DNA of 64,000 nt from Corynespora cassiicola (taxonomy: Eukaryota; Ascomycota; Dothideomycetes; Pleosporales; Corynesporascaceae), in assembly GCA_022059125.1 (NCBI GenBank), contig JAEUWY010000012.1:992001-1056000 (forward strand), in the 5' to 3' direction. The notes under the pieces are model-generated. The model worked only from the letters and a program-made list of their open reading frames with translations. It was not told the DNA's origin and did no database searches. A program made the position numbers and the translations under genes. Below, one piece after another: positions 11,397-21,963 of the stretch (the stretch's first letter is position 1; each line of letters starts with the position of its first letter).

Positions 11397-12981
11397 GGCA
11401 TACCCACAGTGTCGTGTCTCCATTGGACGATACTCTATTCATTGAGACTTGATTGCTCAGAGCACCATCTCTTCATCTGAAGATGGTCTGCTCAGTGAGA
11501 TTCTTTGAATACAAAAATAACCAATTACTATGTCATCATTCAACGTGTGGCTCTTTTTGTCTTTTAGTTGGTTTTGGTCTTAATAATCAAGTTCTACTAT
11601 GTGCTCAGTGGTTCTAATAACCGAAGAAAACATCAAATCAATATCATAAATCTCTCCAAGCCTCTTGTGCTCAGGCCAGTGATAGAGTTCATTGCTTTGC
11701 GGTAAGATGCACTAAGACATTGGTTTACAATAAAGCCATACAAAAGCAGAGGAACTGCTAAATGATACCATTTTCTCAAATTTTAGGAGTCATAGGCGTC
11801 GACTTGTATCGAAGATCTCTCTCATTGGGACTCTGACCACAGAGTAGCAGCGCATTCACCTGCCCTTAGGCGCATCCCACCACCACATCCCCGAGACTGT
11901 CCCAAACTAACCGATTCCTCTTAATGGCCTATATATACTATGGAAATAGTCTTGCAGTCACCCAATCCAGTTATCTGAAAAAACACAACTGGCAGTGTTC
12001 ATGAATGATAAGTTGCATTTATCGCCTCGACGCAGCAGGTTCAAATACAGCTTAATCGCATGACATTGTGATAAACCCCAACCAAAAATGAGACAGGTTT
12101 TCGCCAGCAGCAAGAAAAAGGTATATCCGATGGCTCTAGTCTTTTTGCTACCCTATATTACTTTTTACGCGATGTAAGAATGTGTAGTGCACAAGCGCCT
12201 ACCACGGAAAAAGCACCCAAGAAAGGTTTTTCCTTTTCCCCTTCTAGCTTTTGCTGCCTGCCTCAAACCAAGCATTCTTGAAGAGTGTGGTATTTTGCCC
12301 TTTTTTGTTTGTTTACCACCTTCCAGCGAGGGGCACATTCAAATCCTAACCCCAGCTCTCACACGCGTATCACACACAAAAAACATTTAGTAATCAATTA
12401 GGTGTACTCATTCATCATATCTCACATTACCTCCCCGTTATCATCCCCACCCGCATCTCATATTAATATATACTAGGCGTCGCAAAGCGGAGTCCCAACC
12501 CCAAACAACCAAGCATTCCAAAAAAGGCAACCATGCAAGACGCAAACACTGAAAGGATCCAACTCCATACCCAAAGCGGAACAGGACGGGAGGTGGTCAT
12601 TGTACATGATATTTTGGTCGCAGGCCAGCATTAGATAGACATTTCAGAAGGGAGGGGGCCAAAAGAGGTTGTTGTGGAGAAATAAGAAAAAGAGGTGGAA
12701 GGGAAAAGAAAAAGAGGTTGAAGGCAGAAGAAAAACAGGTCGAAGGGAAAACGCTCGTCTTGCTTGCCGGAAAGAAGCGAGTGTCATCTATCTTTTACAA
12801 AAAAAGGTTTGGTTGGGTGGGCTCCGGAAAACAATAGAATGGAGCGATTGAATTGAAGATGGGTGCCCGGAAGGAGGGCGGCCAGGGACAAAGTTCCTGC
12901 TGTGCGGAGAATGTATGCATCTATTCGTTGCAGTCAAGCCCTCCAAGGTGTAAACCTACTCGGTGCAACGCCTTGTATGCT
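11397..12981. other. Intergenic, 1.6 kb, 3' sides of two convergent genes
   Basis: AT-rich, with stop codons in all frames. Probably holds 3' UTRs of the BTB-like gene and of LAG1. A purine-rich imperfect minisatellite lies at about 12683-12748. No gene supported. Confidence 0.5.
12683..12748. repeat. Purine-rich imperfect minisatellite, three units
   Basis: Three copies of a roughly 21-23 nt unit of the form AAGAAAAAGAGGTYGAAGGG, differing at a few bases, with a strongly one-sided purine strand. It lies in the probable 3' flank of LAG1. Confidence 0.7.
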
Positions 12982-14525
12982 CTATTTTTGGTTCTTCTTC
13001 CTCTCCCTCACTCTCGAAGCGATGCTGCCGGTGCTCTCAGCCATCGTGGCTTGGTCGGGAGTCGATGGGGCCTCGCTCTTGGCCAAAACTTTGGGTGTGC
13101 CGTTCGCGTTGCCATTGATGCCATTGGGCTTGCTCGACTTCTCATTCGGTTCTTCCTCGTTCTCGTTCTCAGACTCCTCGTACTCGCTGCGGTCGTCAGT
13201 GGCCGTTTTGGTGACTACGAAGCGATATGCGATCCGGCAAATGTAAAACCACCAGAAAAGGTTGACAGCTTGCAGCGCGGCAAGCAGTGCAAAGGTGATG
13301 TACTGCGAGATCCAGCACTTGTACTGTTGAGTCTCCCAATTGAGCTCGAACGGTCCAACGACGGAAAACTCGGTGATGATGGAGTAGAGGATCTTGAGGT
13401 TGACGTAGTGTCGCAGGTAGCCCCACACGAACATGAAAAGCGCAAAATACGGGCCCACAATCCAGTGGTCGAGGTAGTTGAGGACCTTTGAAGTCTATGT
13501 GAGGTTAGTCAGTAGTGCATCTTTCTGTCCTAGGGACCGCTCTTACCGCGAGGAAGAAATCTGAAATATCCATGGTGATATAAACAGCAATGCCCATGTA
13601 GGTGAAATGGAACCTGTAGCTGAGCCAAATCAAGGCCAGAGTAATGAAGTGGTGTGCGACCAGTTCCTTGAAATCCTTCCTCGGCTTCTCCAGCATGAGA
13701 AGAATAACAATCATCTGCTGCGCCCAGTACGCGGCCTGGAGGAGATAGTAGGCCTTGAACACGGCTTCATGCGTCTTATGCGGGAAACCCTCATACATGC
13801 CGGTAGTGTTGAAGTACCAGACGGGTGTTCGCGACATGATCCACATTCCGAAGGGGCCAAAGATGGAGAAGTATATGGCAGTGTAGAATTGCTCCATGAA
13901 GCGGGCCTGCTTCGCCTTCGACTTGATGCCACACTTGACAGCAATGGGCTTGATTATCCTTTGCATGAAGAACTCGCGCGTAAAAGATAGTACAACGGTG
14001 TAGAAGGCCACAAAGGCAAAGTCGCGTGCGCCCTTGCCATACTGGATGGGAGCATCTGATCCAGGCTCCTGAGGCAGGGGATAGGAGAGGAAGATGCCAG
14101 CGGCGATGGGATTCGACGGAACGGGATGTACGAGATATAGGGAGACAAGGGTGAGTGTGAGGACGAGCGGGATCAGCCAGGTATGGCGCAAACAGAGGCG
14201 TTTCGTCTTGGAGAGGGCGCGCTTTATGGTTCGGCGTTTGGAGCGGCGGGCGGGCTTGTCGGAAGAGGGACGCTGGGGTGTATGGTCAGTATACAAGGCG
14301 GAGAGGGTTGCACAGTGAGCTGGCAATTACCGAACTGACTGTAGGCGTCGCAGGTGGACTGGCGCGGCCTGACGTCGCGAAAGAGGGAACAGCGCTGTCT
14401 CCCGGAAGTTCACCACCGAGTCCGCTCGACTTCCGCCGCTTCACGGTTCCGTTCCCGTTGTGAGACTCCTTGCGCGCAAGTTGCGGGTTTAGCGGGGGGA
14501 ACGGTTCGACGTCGGAGGGAGCCAT
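12982..14525 (-). CDS. LAG1: Ceramide synthase (sphingosine N-acyltransferase), LAG1/TLC family
   Basis: Three exons on the minus strand: 14525..14331, 14272..13547 and 13494..12982, giving 477 residues. Introns are 58 nt (14273..14330) and 52 nt (13495..13546), both phase 0. The protein has several membrane helices and the Lag1 motif: an H-H pair near residues 272-273 followed by Y-R-F-H-F-T-Y and M-D-I-S-D-F-F-L-A, continued across the splice as T-S-K-V-L-N-Y-L. The Lag1 motif is needed for acyl-CoA-dependent acylation of the sphingoid base in the ER. The N-terminus is Ser/Pro-rich and cytosolic in character. The C-terminal 70 residues are acidic, then Lys/Asn-rich. The start at 14525 is the only in-frame ATG; the open frame further upstream lacks one. 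Confidence 0.95.
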
Positions 14526-16083
14526 GTTGTCTCGCAAATTTCGGAGGGAGCAAAACTGCGTAAGAGAACTTGTCGTGGCGGAGGTCAGCTAGGGTCAAGC
14601 ACTTAGAGATCTCCTGGTTGCAATTTGCGATCGGCCTCGGCAAGCCAAGACCCCCGAAATTATGATTGGCTTCTTCGACCTGCCCGTAGCTTGCTGACTA
14701 GAGGGTATGCAGTAACTCGGCAAGAACTGTGAGGTCTGTACGGCGTGCCGAGTGTGATATACGGTCGAATACGACGGCGTCGGGTCAATTTCTCAAGCGC
14801 AGGATCTGGGAAACGTGGGGTCGGCTGGGAGATCCCTCATTCACATGCTACCTCAGCCGAAATCATTGCAGGAGCCAGCGACAAAGGCCCATCGTGAGAA
14901 AGAGAAAAGGAAACCAAGTGCAGTTTTTTACTTAAAGAGCTTCGCATAAGAATTTTATCTCAATGAGGTTGCAGGTCTGTTATGCTGTTTGATTCGTAAT
15001 CAAAAGGACTTCCCGAGTCCAAACATTCGTCAACCACCACACACTACAAGAACAGTCTTGAACGCACCCTGACCTTCTATTAGCGCACTTACGTTCTTGT
15101 ACCGTAGATCCATTAGTTGGGACGAGTATGTTTTCATTGTATGTCTGGTCCTGTACGGGTGAATCTGCGAAGGCCCGAGTGTCACTAGTCTTCAACCAAT
15201 CTATTACCGCAGCGGCCGCATACTTGTACAGTTTGAACAAATTTCGAGTATAGTGGCCGAGGGGGTCACTCTCGACCAGTCTTTTGGTGGGAAGTTTTCG
15301 GCTTGATTAAAGATAGGAAATATTCTGTGCATGGCCCATTCAGCTTGAGAGGAAGTATTTTGTCGATGAAGAAACGAAGCACAATAACGCGCACGCATTT
15401 TGTGCCTTCTCCAAAATGTTGAGTTCAAGAACTTTAGGCTTTGCTGTTGACCCTATGAGTCACTGGAAATTACTCACCAGACACACTATATTCCTCGTCA
15501 TTCATATGTGTATGGCCAGAACCCGGCTATAATAAGTAGTAGACCTGAAAGGCCGTACGGTGCTGATCAGTTCTGTAGCTGCGTAGAAAGGTATTATGAG
15601 CAAAATCGATGCATTTTCTGCGCCTTTGATGCTCCTTAAAAGCATAGTTTCCGTGTACGAAAATTCTGTTGGGTGATGGAATGGCTAAAGATTCGTTGGG
15701 ATATCTGAATCCATGGTTGCCAACTAACCTTTGTTCTCTTGATTTATTCTCGAACGTGACGTGAGGCCGATGAAAAGATGTGTTCCTATCTCTGGTCACA
15801 CGAATTCCATCAGTCATGGAAGACAATCTTCAAGCATACATAATGGAATATCTGTGAACGGGGAACTGGCTCTAAGTCATACAGCCGTCGTTTTCTTTCG
15901 TTTGTTCCGCAAGATCAAATAAAAGTGTTTGGTTCTGTTGATGATGTTACATGGAATGATATTGTACACCGGAACACTGGGCGGACCATCTATACAATAT
16001 GATACAATAAAAACGCACGCTCATGGTCCTACACGCTACTCCCCTCCCCTATTCCTGCCGCTCCAAATCCCGCCAAATTATTT
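14526..16083. other. Intergenic, 1.6 kb, LAG1 promoter side and mL67 3' flank
   Basis: Contains two minus-strand open frames (about 14980-15240 and 15527-15826) with no recognisable features or supporting splice context. I treat them as chance frames. No other feature seen. Confidence 0.45.
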
Positions 16084-17628
16084 TCAAGCTTCGGCACGCT
16101 TGAATGGGTTCTTGATCTCGGGAACGAATTTCCAGATGCCCGTCTTCTCTGCCTCGCCCTTTGCCGAGGGGAGGTCAGGTACCTTTTCTCCCCGTGCAAT
16201 GGCAGCGGCTCTTTCCTTTGCTTCAATCTCAGCCCTCTTTTGCTCCTGGAGAGCGGCAACGATTTCGGGGACCTCCTGTTCAATGGTCTCAGCGTATTCC
16301 TCAGGGCGGAGGTAGACGACTTCCTCCCTCTCCTTTCGCAGGGCCAACTGCTCGTGTAGAATGGATTCGGGCCAGCGATCTGTGGCAAACTCGGCATCGT
16401 AAACATCGGCCCACTTGACCTCCACGCCTTCGAGACTCCAGGCAGCGGTAGGCCTGTTCCTGAGTGTGGGCGGGAGAATGGAGCGGGAGACGCGGTCGTC
16501 GCGGGTCTCCAGTCGGGTCTTGGCGGCGAAAGACTTCTCCAGACGGGCAAGCTCTTGCTTCTGCTTTGGTGAATGAGTCTCGACCCTCAGCTTCTCCAAC
16601 CTCTCAAGCGAGCCTTCTTTGTTGGCTAGTTCGGCCTCCTGATCCAGCTTCGCCTGCATTTTCTTGAAAGACTCGGATTTCCGGACCGCCCACTCAAGCT
16701 TCTTTAATCTACTCTCGTGGCTTTTCTTTGCCGCCTGCAGTCGTTTCTGGTCTGCCTCGTTCTGATTATGGGCGCGCTTCAATTGATATGCCAGGTTATT
16801 GATCTGAGCACGCAGCCACTTGACATTGTCTCCTTCGCGCTCCGCGGCCTGTGCAGCATTGGCAAGGGCTTCAATCTCCGGCCACTTCCTTTCCAAATAC
16901 TCCTTGGCGCGCTTTTCATTCTCTTCGATGTCTGCCTGCCTTTCCTTGCCGTCGGCTTCCTGGATACGCAAGACTTCGGCCAGATCGGCACTCATGTTGG
17001 CTTTTTGGTCCATGATGCGCCTGATCCGGGGTTTGGTCTTCAGCTGCTTCCATTCGGGGTTGGTCTTGTCCCAAGAAACCTCGTGCAATCTACGGAACTC
17101 GCGAAGCTTGCGGAAGGCGCTCTGGCCTTGCTCGGGGCTTGGAAAGGTGACGACGCAGTGCGGCGTCCACTCGTCGGGGCGGATGGTGGGTGGTTTGGAG
17201 TGCTTGCCAATGAAAGGGAGTTGCTCGAGGTGGTAATCCTGATGCCGTGATTAAAACGCCATTGAGATAGGGCGAATTGATGTTCTCACCTCAAGGAGCT
17301 CGTTCAGCGAGTAGATGATCTGGTTGGTCCGTATGTGCCTAAAGACGTAGATGATCTCGCCATGCTTCGCGTGGCCATTGGGGTCGGCCAGATCCCTCAG
17401 AGTGTGCGGTTTGTGCCGCCGCATAACCTTCTTGTCACCGGGCTGGTTCTTCCATCGCGGGTTGACCAAGATGGCCATGTCCAGATGGGCTGGCTTGGAC
17501 AACTGCAGCACCTGGTTGCGGATCTTCTGCTCGAGAAGAGCTGGGTTGCGCGGGACGCGCTTGGGCAGCCTCAGGGGCGCCACCGGAGTGGACGCCTTGA
17601 ACTTGAGGCGGGCCAGGGAGCGCGGCAT
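16084..17628 (-). CDS. MHR1: Mitochondrial large-ribosomal protein mL67 / mitochondrial recombination protein Mhr1
   Basis: Two exons, 17628..17290 and 17238..16084, give 497 residues. The 51-nt intron (17239..17289) is phase 0 and starts GTGAGA. Splicing yields the Mhr1 core: H-G-E-I-I-Y-V-F-R-H-I-R-T-N-Q-I-I-Y-S-L-N-E-L-L-E joined to D-Y-H-L-E-Q-L-P-F-I-G-K-H. Yeast Mhr1 is both a mitoribosomal subunit and a mitochondrial DNA recombination factor (family knowledge). The N-terminus is basic, as expected for import. After residue about 180 a long charged, coiled-coil-rich extension follows, making the protein about twice the size of yeast Mhr1. Its start lies 331 bp from the divergent UVRAG-like gene. 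The frame stays open upstream to 17961 with further Met codons, but the basic M-P-R-S-L start fits import best. Confidence 0.88.
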
Positions 17629-17959
17629 GGTGTTGCGGGGTGCTGGCGATGCCGCAGTCGGGGGTGAATGTCGTGGTGGTGCGCGAGAGCACTTTTCCTC
17701 TCCATTTGGCGCACGGGCCGCGGGCGCGGAGCTGGCCCAGGAGCGAGCGAGTCCACCCGCGTGCTCGCTGAGATGCCGCCGCTCCACCACCTCCTCTCGT
17801 ATCCTCCGCCGTGCCCATCCCCAGCTACCATGCGCCATTTTGTCCTCCGCTGCCGCCACGAGTCTGTGCGAGGCTCTCCTGGAATGCGCTGTCCGGCTGC
17901 CACCTGAAGCTCCCGAGTCTCCACCCGAAAGCTCTCTCAAGCTGCCCCCGGTGTCCATC
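17629..17959. promoter_or_regulatory. Bidirectional promoter between MHR1 and the UVRAG-like gene
   Basis: 331 bp of GC-rich DNA separating two divergent start codons. It must hold both promoters and 5' leaders. Open frames through it are extensions of the two genes. Confidence 0.6.
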
Positions 17960-19965
17960 ATGGCCGATAGCGAGCGAGCCGCACCCGACCACAGTGACCG
18001 GGCGCCACCGCCGCGCGAGCGCCCCTGGCTGCTCCCCTACGTGTGTTTTCTTGGGTGCATGTCGCCGGTCTAGCTAACGACTGCCTGCAGAACCGCAAGC
18101 TCAGACACCTGCAGGGCATCACCATCCGCAACCTTACCCTGAATCCCGCGCCCTCGAGATCACGCAAGAAGACCATCGACGACGAGGGACTGCCGAGCGC
18201 CCTCAAATCGCCCACCAAGACATTGGCCCTGCGCGAAAACAGAGGCCTGGCCCATTCGCGCTCTTCGAGCGATCTCCAATCCGCCGAAGACGCCGCCCGC
18301 CGCAGCAATGGTGAACTGCAGCCGCCCACCTCACCACAAAAGCCCGCCAGACCGGGCGCAATCAGGGGAATGCGGCGACGGAGTACCCTGGACTGGACCG
18401 GCGTCAGCCCATTGAAGCGACAGATGAAGCTGGAGGACATTGCCGGAAGCCGCATGGCCGACACTTTTTTCTCGCTACATGTTGACAACCAGGAAGCCCC
18501 AATATATATATCTGAGGTGGTGGAAAAGGCCATGAATCCCAACTTCCGCTTCTTCGACATTGGGTCCTGCGGCCCCGGCGTCACCCGTCTCGATAAACTG
18601 ACAGTCAAGGTGTGGGCAAAGAACGACAATACCAAGGGCTGGCAGTATCTCATGGATTTCACCGTGCAGTTCAGGGCTCTTCAATTTATCGGGAAAACTT
18701 TGGACAACTTTAGGCATCCACTACCGCCAAATTGCATCCTTTTCCACATGACCGACGGCATCTATACAAGCTTTACGGATTTACCTGCGCGCGAGGGAAT
18801 GCGCGGCGAAATACTTGCCCCCCCAAAGGAGCACCCAGACGGTCGTATACTTAGCACCTCGTCATACGATGCCCTGATGCGCCTATCAACGCTAGACGAC
18901 TGTATACAAGATGCCCTCACAACGCGCGACAAGCTTGCCGAGGAGATTGAGTCAATACTAGAAAATAACAGGCAGGCAATATGTACTGTGGAGCAAGTCC
19001 CTGAGGCCGAGGAGGATTTGAAGACAATCGAAGCGGCAGTGAACGCCGAAAAACGTAGAGTCGAGGCTGCGAGGAGGAGAAGAGACGAGTTACAAGCGAA
19101 CATCCAGGAGCGCAGGCGACAGATGGAAGCTGGTCATGAGCAAGAGGCGCGCATTGGAAGCACTCTGACGCCGGCCAGAGAGGAGTTTGAAAAGACCAAG
19201 GAGCTCGCGGCCAAAACAGAAGAAGACATTACTGGCCAGCGAAGGCGTATCTGCGAGGATCTTCAAACGATATTCCCCATCGAACCTATACCGGGTAAAT
19301 CATTGGCATTTACTATCCGCGGACTCCCGCTGCCCAATACTGAATTCGAGGATGCAAAAGAGGATGTCACAGCAGCAGCCCTGGGCTATGTGGCGCAGTT
19401 GGTATGGCTGTTATCTCCATACTTGTCCGTTATACTCCCTTACCCAGTGACCCCAAGCGGCTCGACATCCACCATCGAGGACCCCTTGGCCATGGGTGTT
19501 ACTTCACAAAACAATATCCGCACATATCCACTTTTCATGAAAGGCGTCGTGCGCTATCGGTTTGAATACGGCGTCTTCCTGCTCAACAAGAACATTGAAA
19601 TACTATCCAATTCCCTTGGTCTCCGACCGATGGACATACGTCATACCTTGCCCAACTTGAAGTACCTGCTTTTCGTCGCAACGGCTGGGAAGGGAGAGCT
19701 CCCTGCTCGAAAGGCCGGCGGCATCAAAGGCCTCCTGAGACAGAACGGCATGTCATCGAGGAAAGGCAGTATGGACAGCATAGCAACGGCGAGCAGTTCT
19801 GGAGCACCAGTCCCTGATGCTAGAGACAGGCTCGAGCAAGTATCCAATGGCACAAGGAAAGCGGACACATCGCCAACAAACGGGTCAACCATATCTTCCA
19901 AGATTGGCTTTCACAAACCAAAAGCCCACCTTTTACCTAACAGCCGATTGCGAGAAGTAGGATGA
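17960..19965 (+). CDS. UVRAG/Vps38-like subunit of the class III PI3-kinase complex
   Basis: Two exons, 17960..18040 and 18091..19965, give 651 residues. The 50-nt intron (GTGTGT...CTGCAG, with a GCTAAC branch) is phase 0 and creates R-E-R-P-W-L-L-P-Y-N-R-K-L-R-H-L-Q-G-I at the N-terminus, which resembles fungal UVRAG/Vps38 proteins. Residues about 145-260 resemble a C2 domain (F-F-S-L-H-V-D, P-N-F-R-F-F-D, L-T-V-K-V-W). A coiled coil rich in Glu/Arg follows (about 320-420), then a hydrophobic C-terminal domain like the BARA2 region (G-L-P-L-P-N, A-L-G-Y-V-A-Q-L-V-W-L-L-S-P-Y-L, L-L-N-K-N-I-E-I-L). Such proteins bind Vps34-Vps15-Atg6 on endosomes. ATG14 is the main alternative; the C2-like region favours UVRAG. 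Confidence 0.8.
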
Positions 19966-20496
19966 GTAGTCTTAGCATGGCGGTGTTAACGGATATGGTG
20001 CTTTGGCCGCGGAGGCGGAGTCTCCTTGTGCCACAATCCAACGTCAACACTGACAAGCCGTGGCAGTTTTGTCGATCCAGATGACGAGCTTTTGCGTCCG
20101 TGTCTTGTGCACTGTATATGAATAGAAGGCTTAAGTCTTGGATGGGCGCAGTGACCCGTTCCTGACTGCATACCCTGATGTTATCACTGCAATTTGCATG
20201 CATCAATATTAGAAAATGAAACATTCAAAGGCTATACCACAGCTGCATGATTTTTCCTTGATCAATATCAGTTTTTGGACTTGGAAAGCTTCACCACCAA
20301 GGCTACTCAGTTGTCCTCGTATTGGTGTTATTTATGCCCGCATCTATGAAAACGTTTAATGATACCTCGAGTCAAAGGCTGATACGGCATGAAATCACTT
20401 GTTCATAACCATCACGTTTACGTATTCAATATGCCCAAATACATTGAGGCCGTGTGATTGCTTCGGTGCCTTCGTATATAATCTATCCTTGTCCTA
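19966..20496. other. Intergenic, 531 bp between convergent genes
   Basis: 3' flanks of the UVRAG-like gene and the minus-strand BTB-like gene. AT-richer than the genes. Nothing else recognised. Confidence 0.45.
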
Positions 20497-21672
20497 CTAT
20501 CTGCGTCGACATGGCCGGCCTTCCGACGCATGTTCATGAAAAATGCATATTTCATATGATCTCTCCGGCCATGAGATCGACGATGGAGAAGTAGTCGTGG
20601 TTGTCACAGAGGTATAATCCAACGAAGATTTTGTCGAACCTGATCTTGTTGTAGGCCACGATGCATGTGACGCAAAGGAAAAGACGTCATCCATGGGCCT
20701 AGCGAACGGCTGCAGACCCCTTTTCAAGCTTCTGGGGGAGGTATAACCTGAATCGGTTGTATCGGTCTCTGTCGAAGTGTTGGTCAAAGTGGAGGAATAA
20801 CCTGAGACGGTCGGTATCGTATCCTGCGCTGAACTGACTGTTTGCAAGCTCCCCGAAGATTTTGGATCTGATGAGGCCCTTTGAAACTGTGTCTCCTTAC
20901 TTGATTCCCATAAGAATACCATTAGGCCTCTCGTGAATTCGAACGGATACTGTTCTTTGCCATCCTCTGCAATGAAAGCCTCGACATCTTCCTTCTCCGC
21001 AAACCTCACAATGGCTGCGAAAATCAGCTGTTTGATCAGTTCTGCCCCCTCTTGGCGTTCCATGAAGATCAAGTCCACGAGGCTCGGACTAAGTGCTTTG
21101 ATAAACTCTCGTGGATACCCCTCTCCATCTTCACTGTTCATCTTGCTAACCATGATGCTGACCAGTGCATCCTTGAATGTAGTATCTTGGATCCATATCC
21201 CAAGGAAGTAAGCCCCCAGATAATCCGTATATGCTGCGCGTGCCTTATCTGCGGGGCTCTTGCGCTGCGATGAGCGCTGTGGCGTATTACTACCCTTGAG
21301 CTGGCGAAAGGCGGCTTTTGTGAATATGTCATCAGAAGAGAGCCACTCGACGTATATGGCGAAGATGTCAAAATCTGGGAAATTCAGTCGAAATATGCCA
21401 TCTTGGTGGCGAGTGAGTGGGCTGGCAAGCTGGTGCCTGTAATAGGCTGATGTTTGTGCTACACGAGCTGCCGGCAGCGTAAAGAGGCGGGTGGGAGGTG
21501 GGGTGGTGCGAAGGTCGCGAAGTTTGACGGTTATGGTCTGCGTCGGCATGCCCGGGAATGGAGCTTGGGGGGTAATTGTATATAATAGTTTCGGTTCTTT
21601 GCGAAATATGTATTTATGGAGGTGGTTGTAGTTGGTGTGGAGGAGGACGGAAAGTGAGAGTAAAGACGCCAT
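20497..21672 (-). CDS. BTB/POZ-like domain protein, single exon
   Basis: Open frame of 391 residues from the ATG at 21672. A second ATG at 21549 would give 350 residues and begins where similarity to the BTB-like gene at 10437-11396 starts (T-I-T-V-K-L-R-D-L, then T-S-A-Y-Y-R-H-Q). A matching later block (A-Y-T-D-Y-L-G-A-Y-F-L-G-I-W-I-Q-D-T-T-F-K-D-A-L) supports a common family. The extra 41 residues of the longer form contain a short hydrophobic N-terminus and may be a leader or simply 5' UTR. The C-terminal 130 residues are Ser/Thr-rich and low complexity. Function is unknown beyond the likely BTB-type protein interaction fold. Confidence 0.65.
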   Translation of the reverse strand: MASLLSLSVLLHTNYNHLHKYIFRKEPKLLYTITPQAPFPGMPTQTITVKLRDLRTTPPPTRLFTLPAARVAQTSAYYRHQLASPLTRHQDGIFRLNFPDFDIFAIYVEWLSSDDIFTKAAFRQLKGSNTPQRSSQRKSPADKARAAYTDYLGAYFLGIWIQDTTFKDALVSIMVSKMNSEDGEGYPREFIKALSPSLVDLIFMERQEGAELIKQLIFAAIVRFAEKEDVEAFIAEDGKEQYPFEFTRGLMVFLWESSKETQFQRASSDPKSSGSLQTVSSAQDTIPTVSGYSSTLTNTSTETDTTDSGYTSPRSLKRGLQPFARPMDDVFSFASHASWPTTRSGSTKSSLDYTSVTTTTTSPSSISWPERSYEICIFHEHASEGRPCRRR

Positions 21673-21963
21673 AAGGTAGCAAACGAAGAGCTCCGATAGC
21701 GCGAGCCACCGACAGGCTCGTGAAAGTGAAACCTTCTATTAAATAAATTCGGTTCCAAATAATGAGTTTATAAATATATTACAGTCTCAGAGAAATCCTA
21801 TTATAAATGGTAAACCCTAAGGTGTATTGAAGATGAGAGGCAGCACCGAAACACCGCTTCACTCAGTCCGTGCATATGCATATCACCATCCGGAGGCAGA
21901 TAAGAAAACCAGAAAAGAATCGAATCTGAGGATAGATACCAAAATATTGCTTATAAAACCACA

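Noticed and set aside
14980..15826. Two minus-strand frames (86 and 99 codons) upstream of LAG1
   Set aside because: Short, AT-rich, no motif, and no splice arrangement that extends them.
17629..17961. N-terminal extension of mL67 up to a Met at 17961
   Set aside because: The extra residues are Arg/Ser/Gly-rich, overlap the start of the divergent gene, and would bury the import-type N-terminus M-P-R-S-L.
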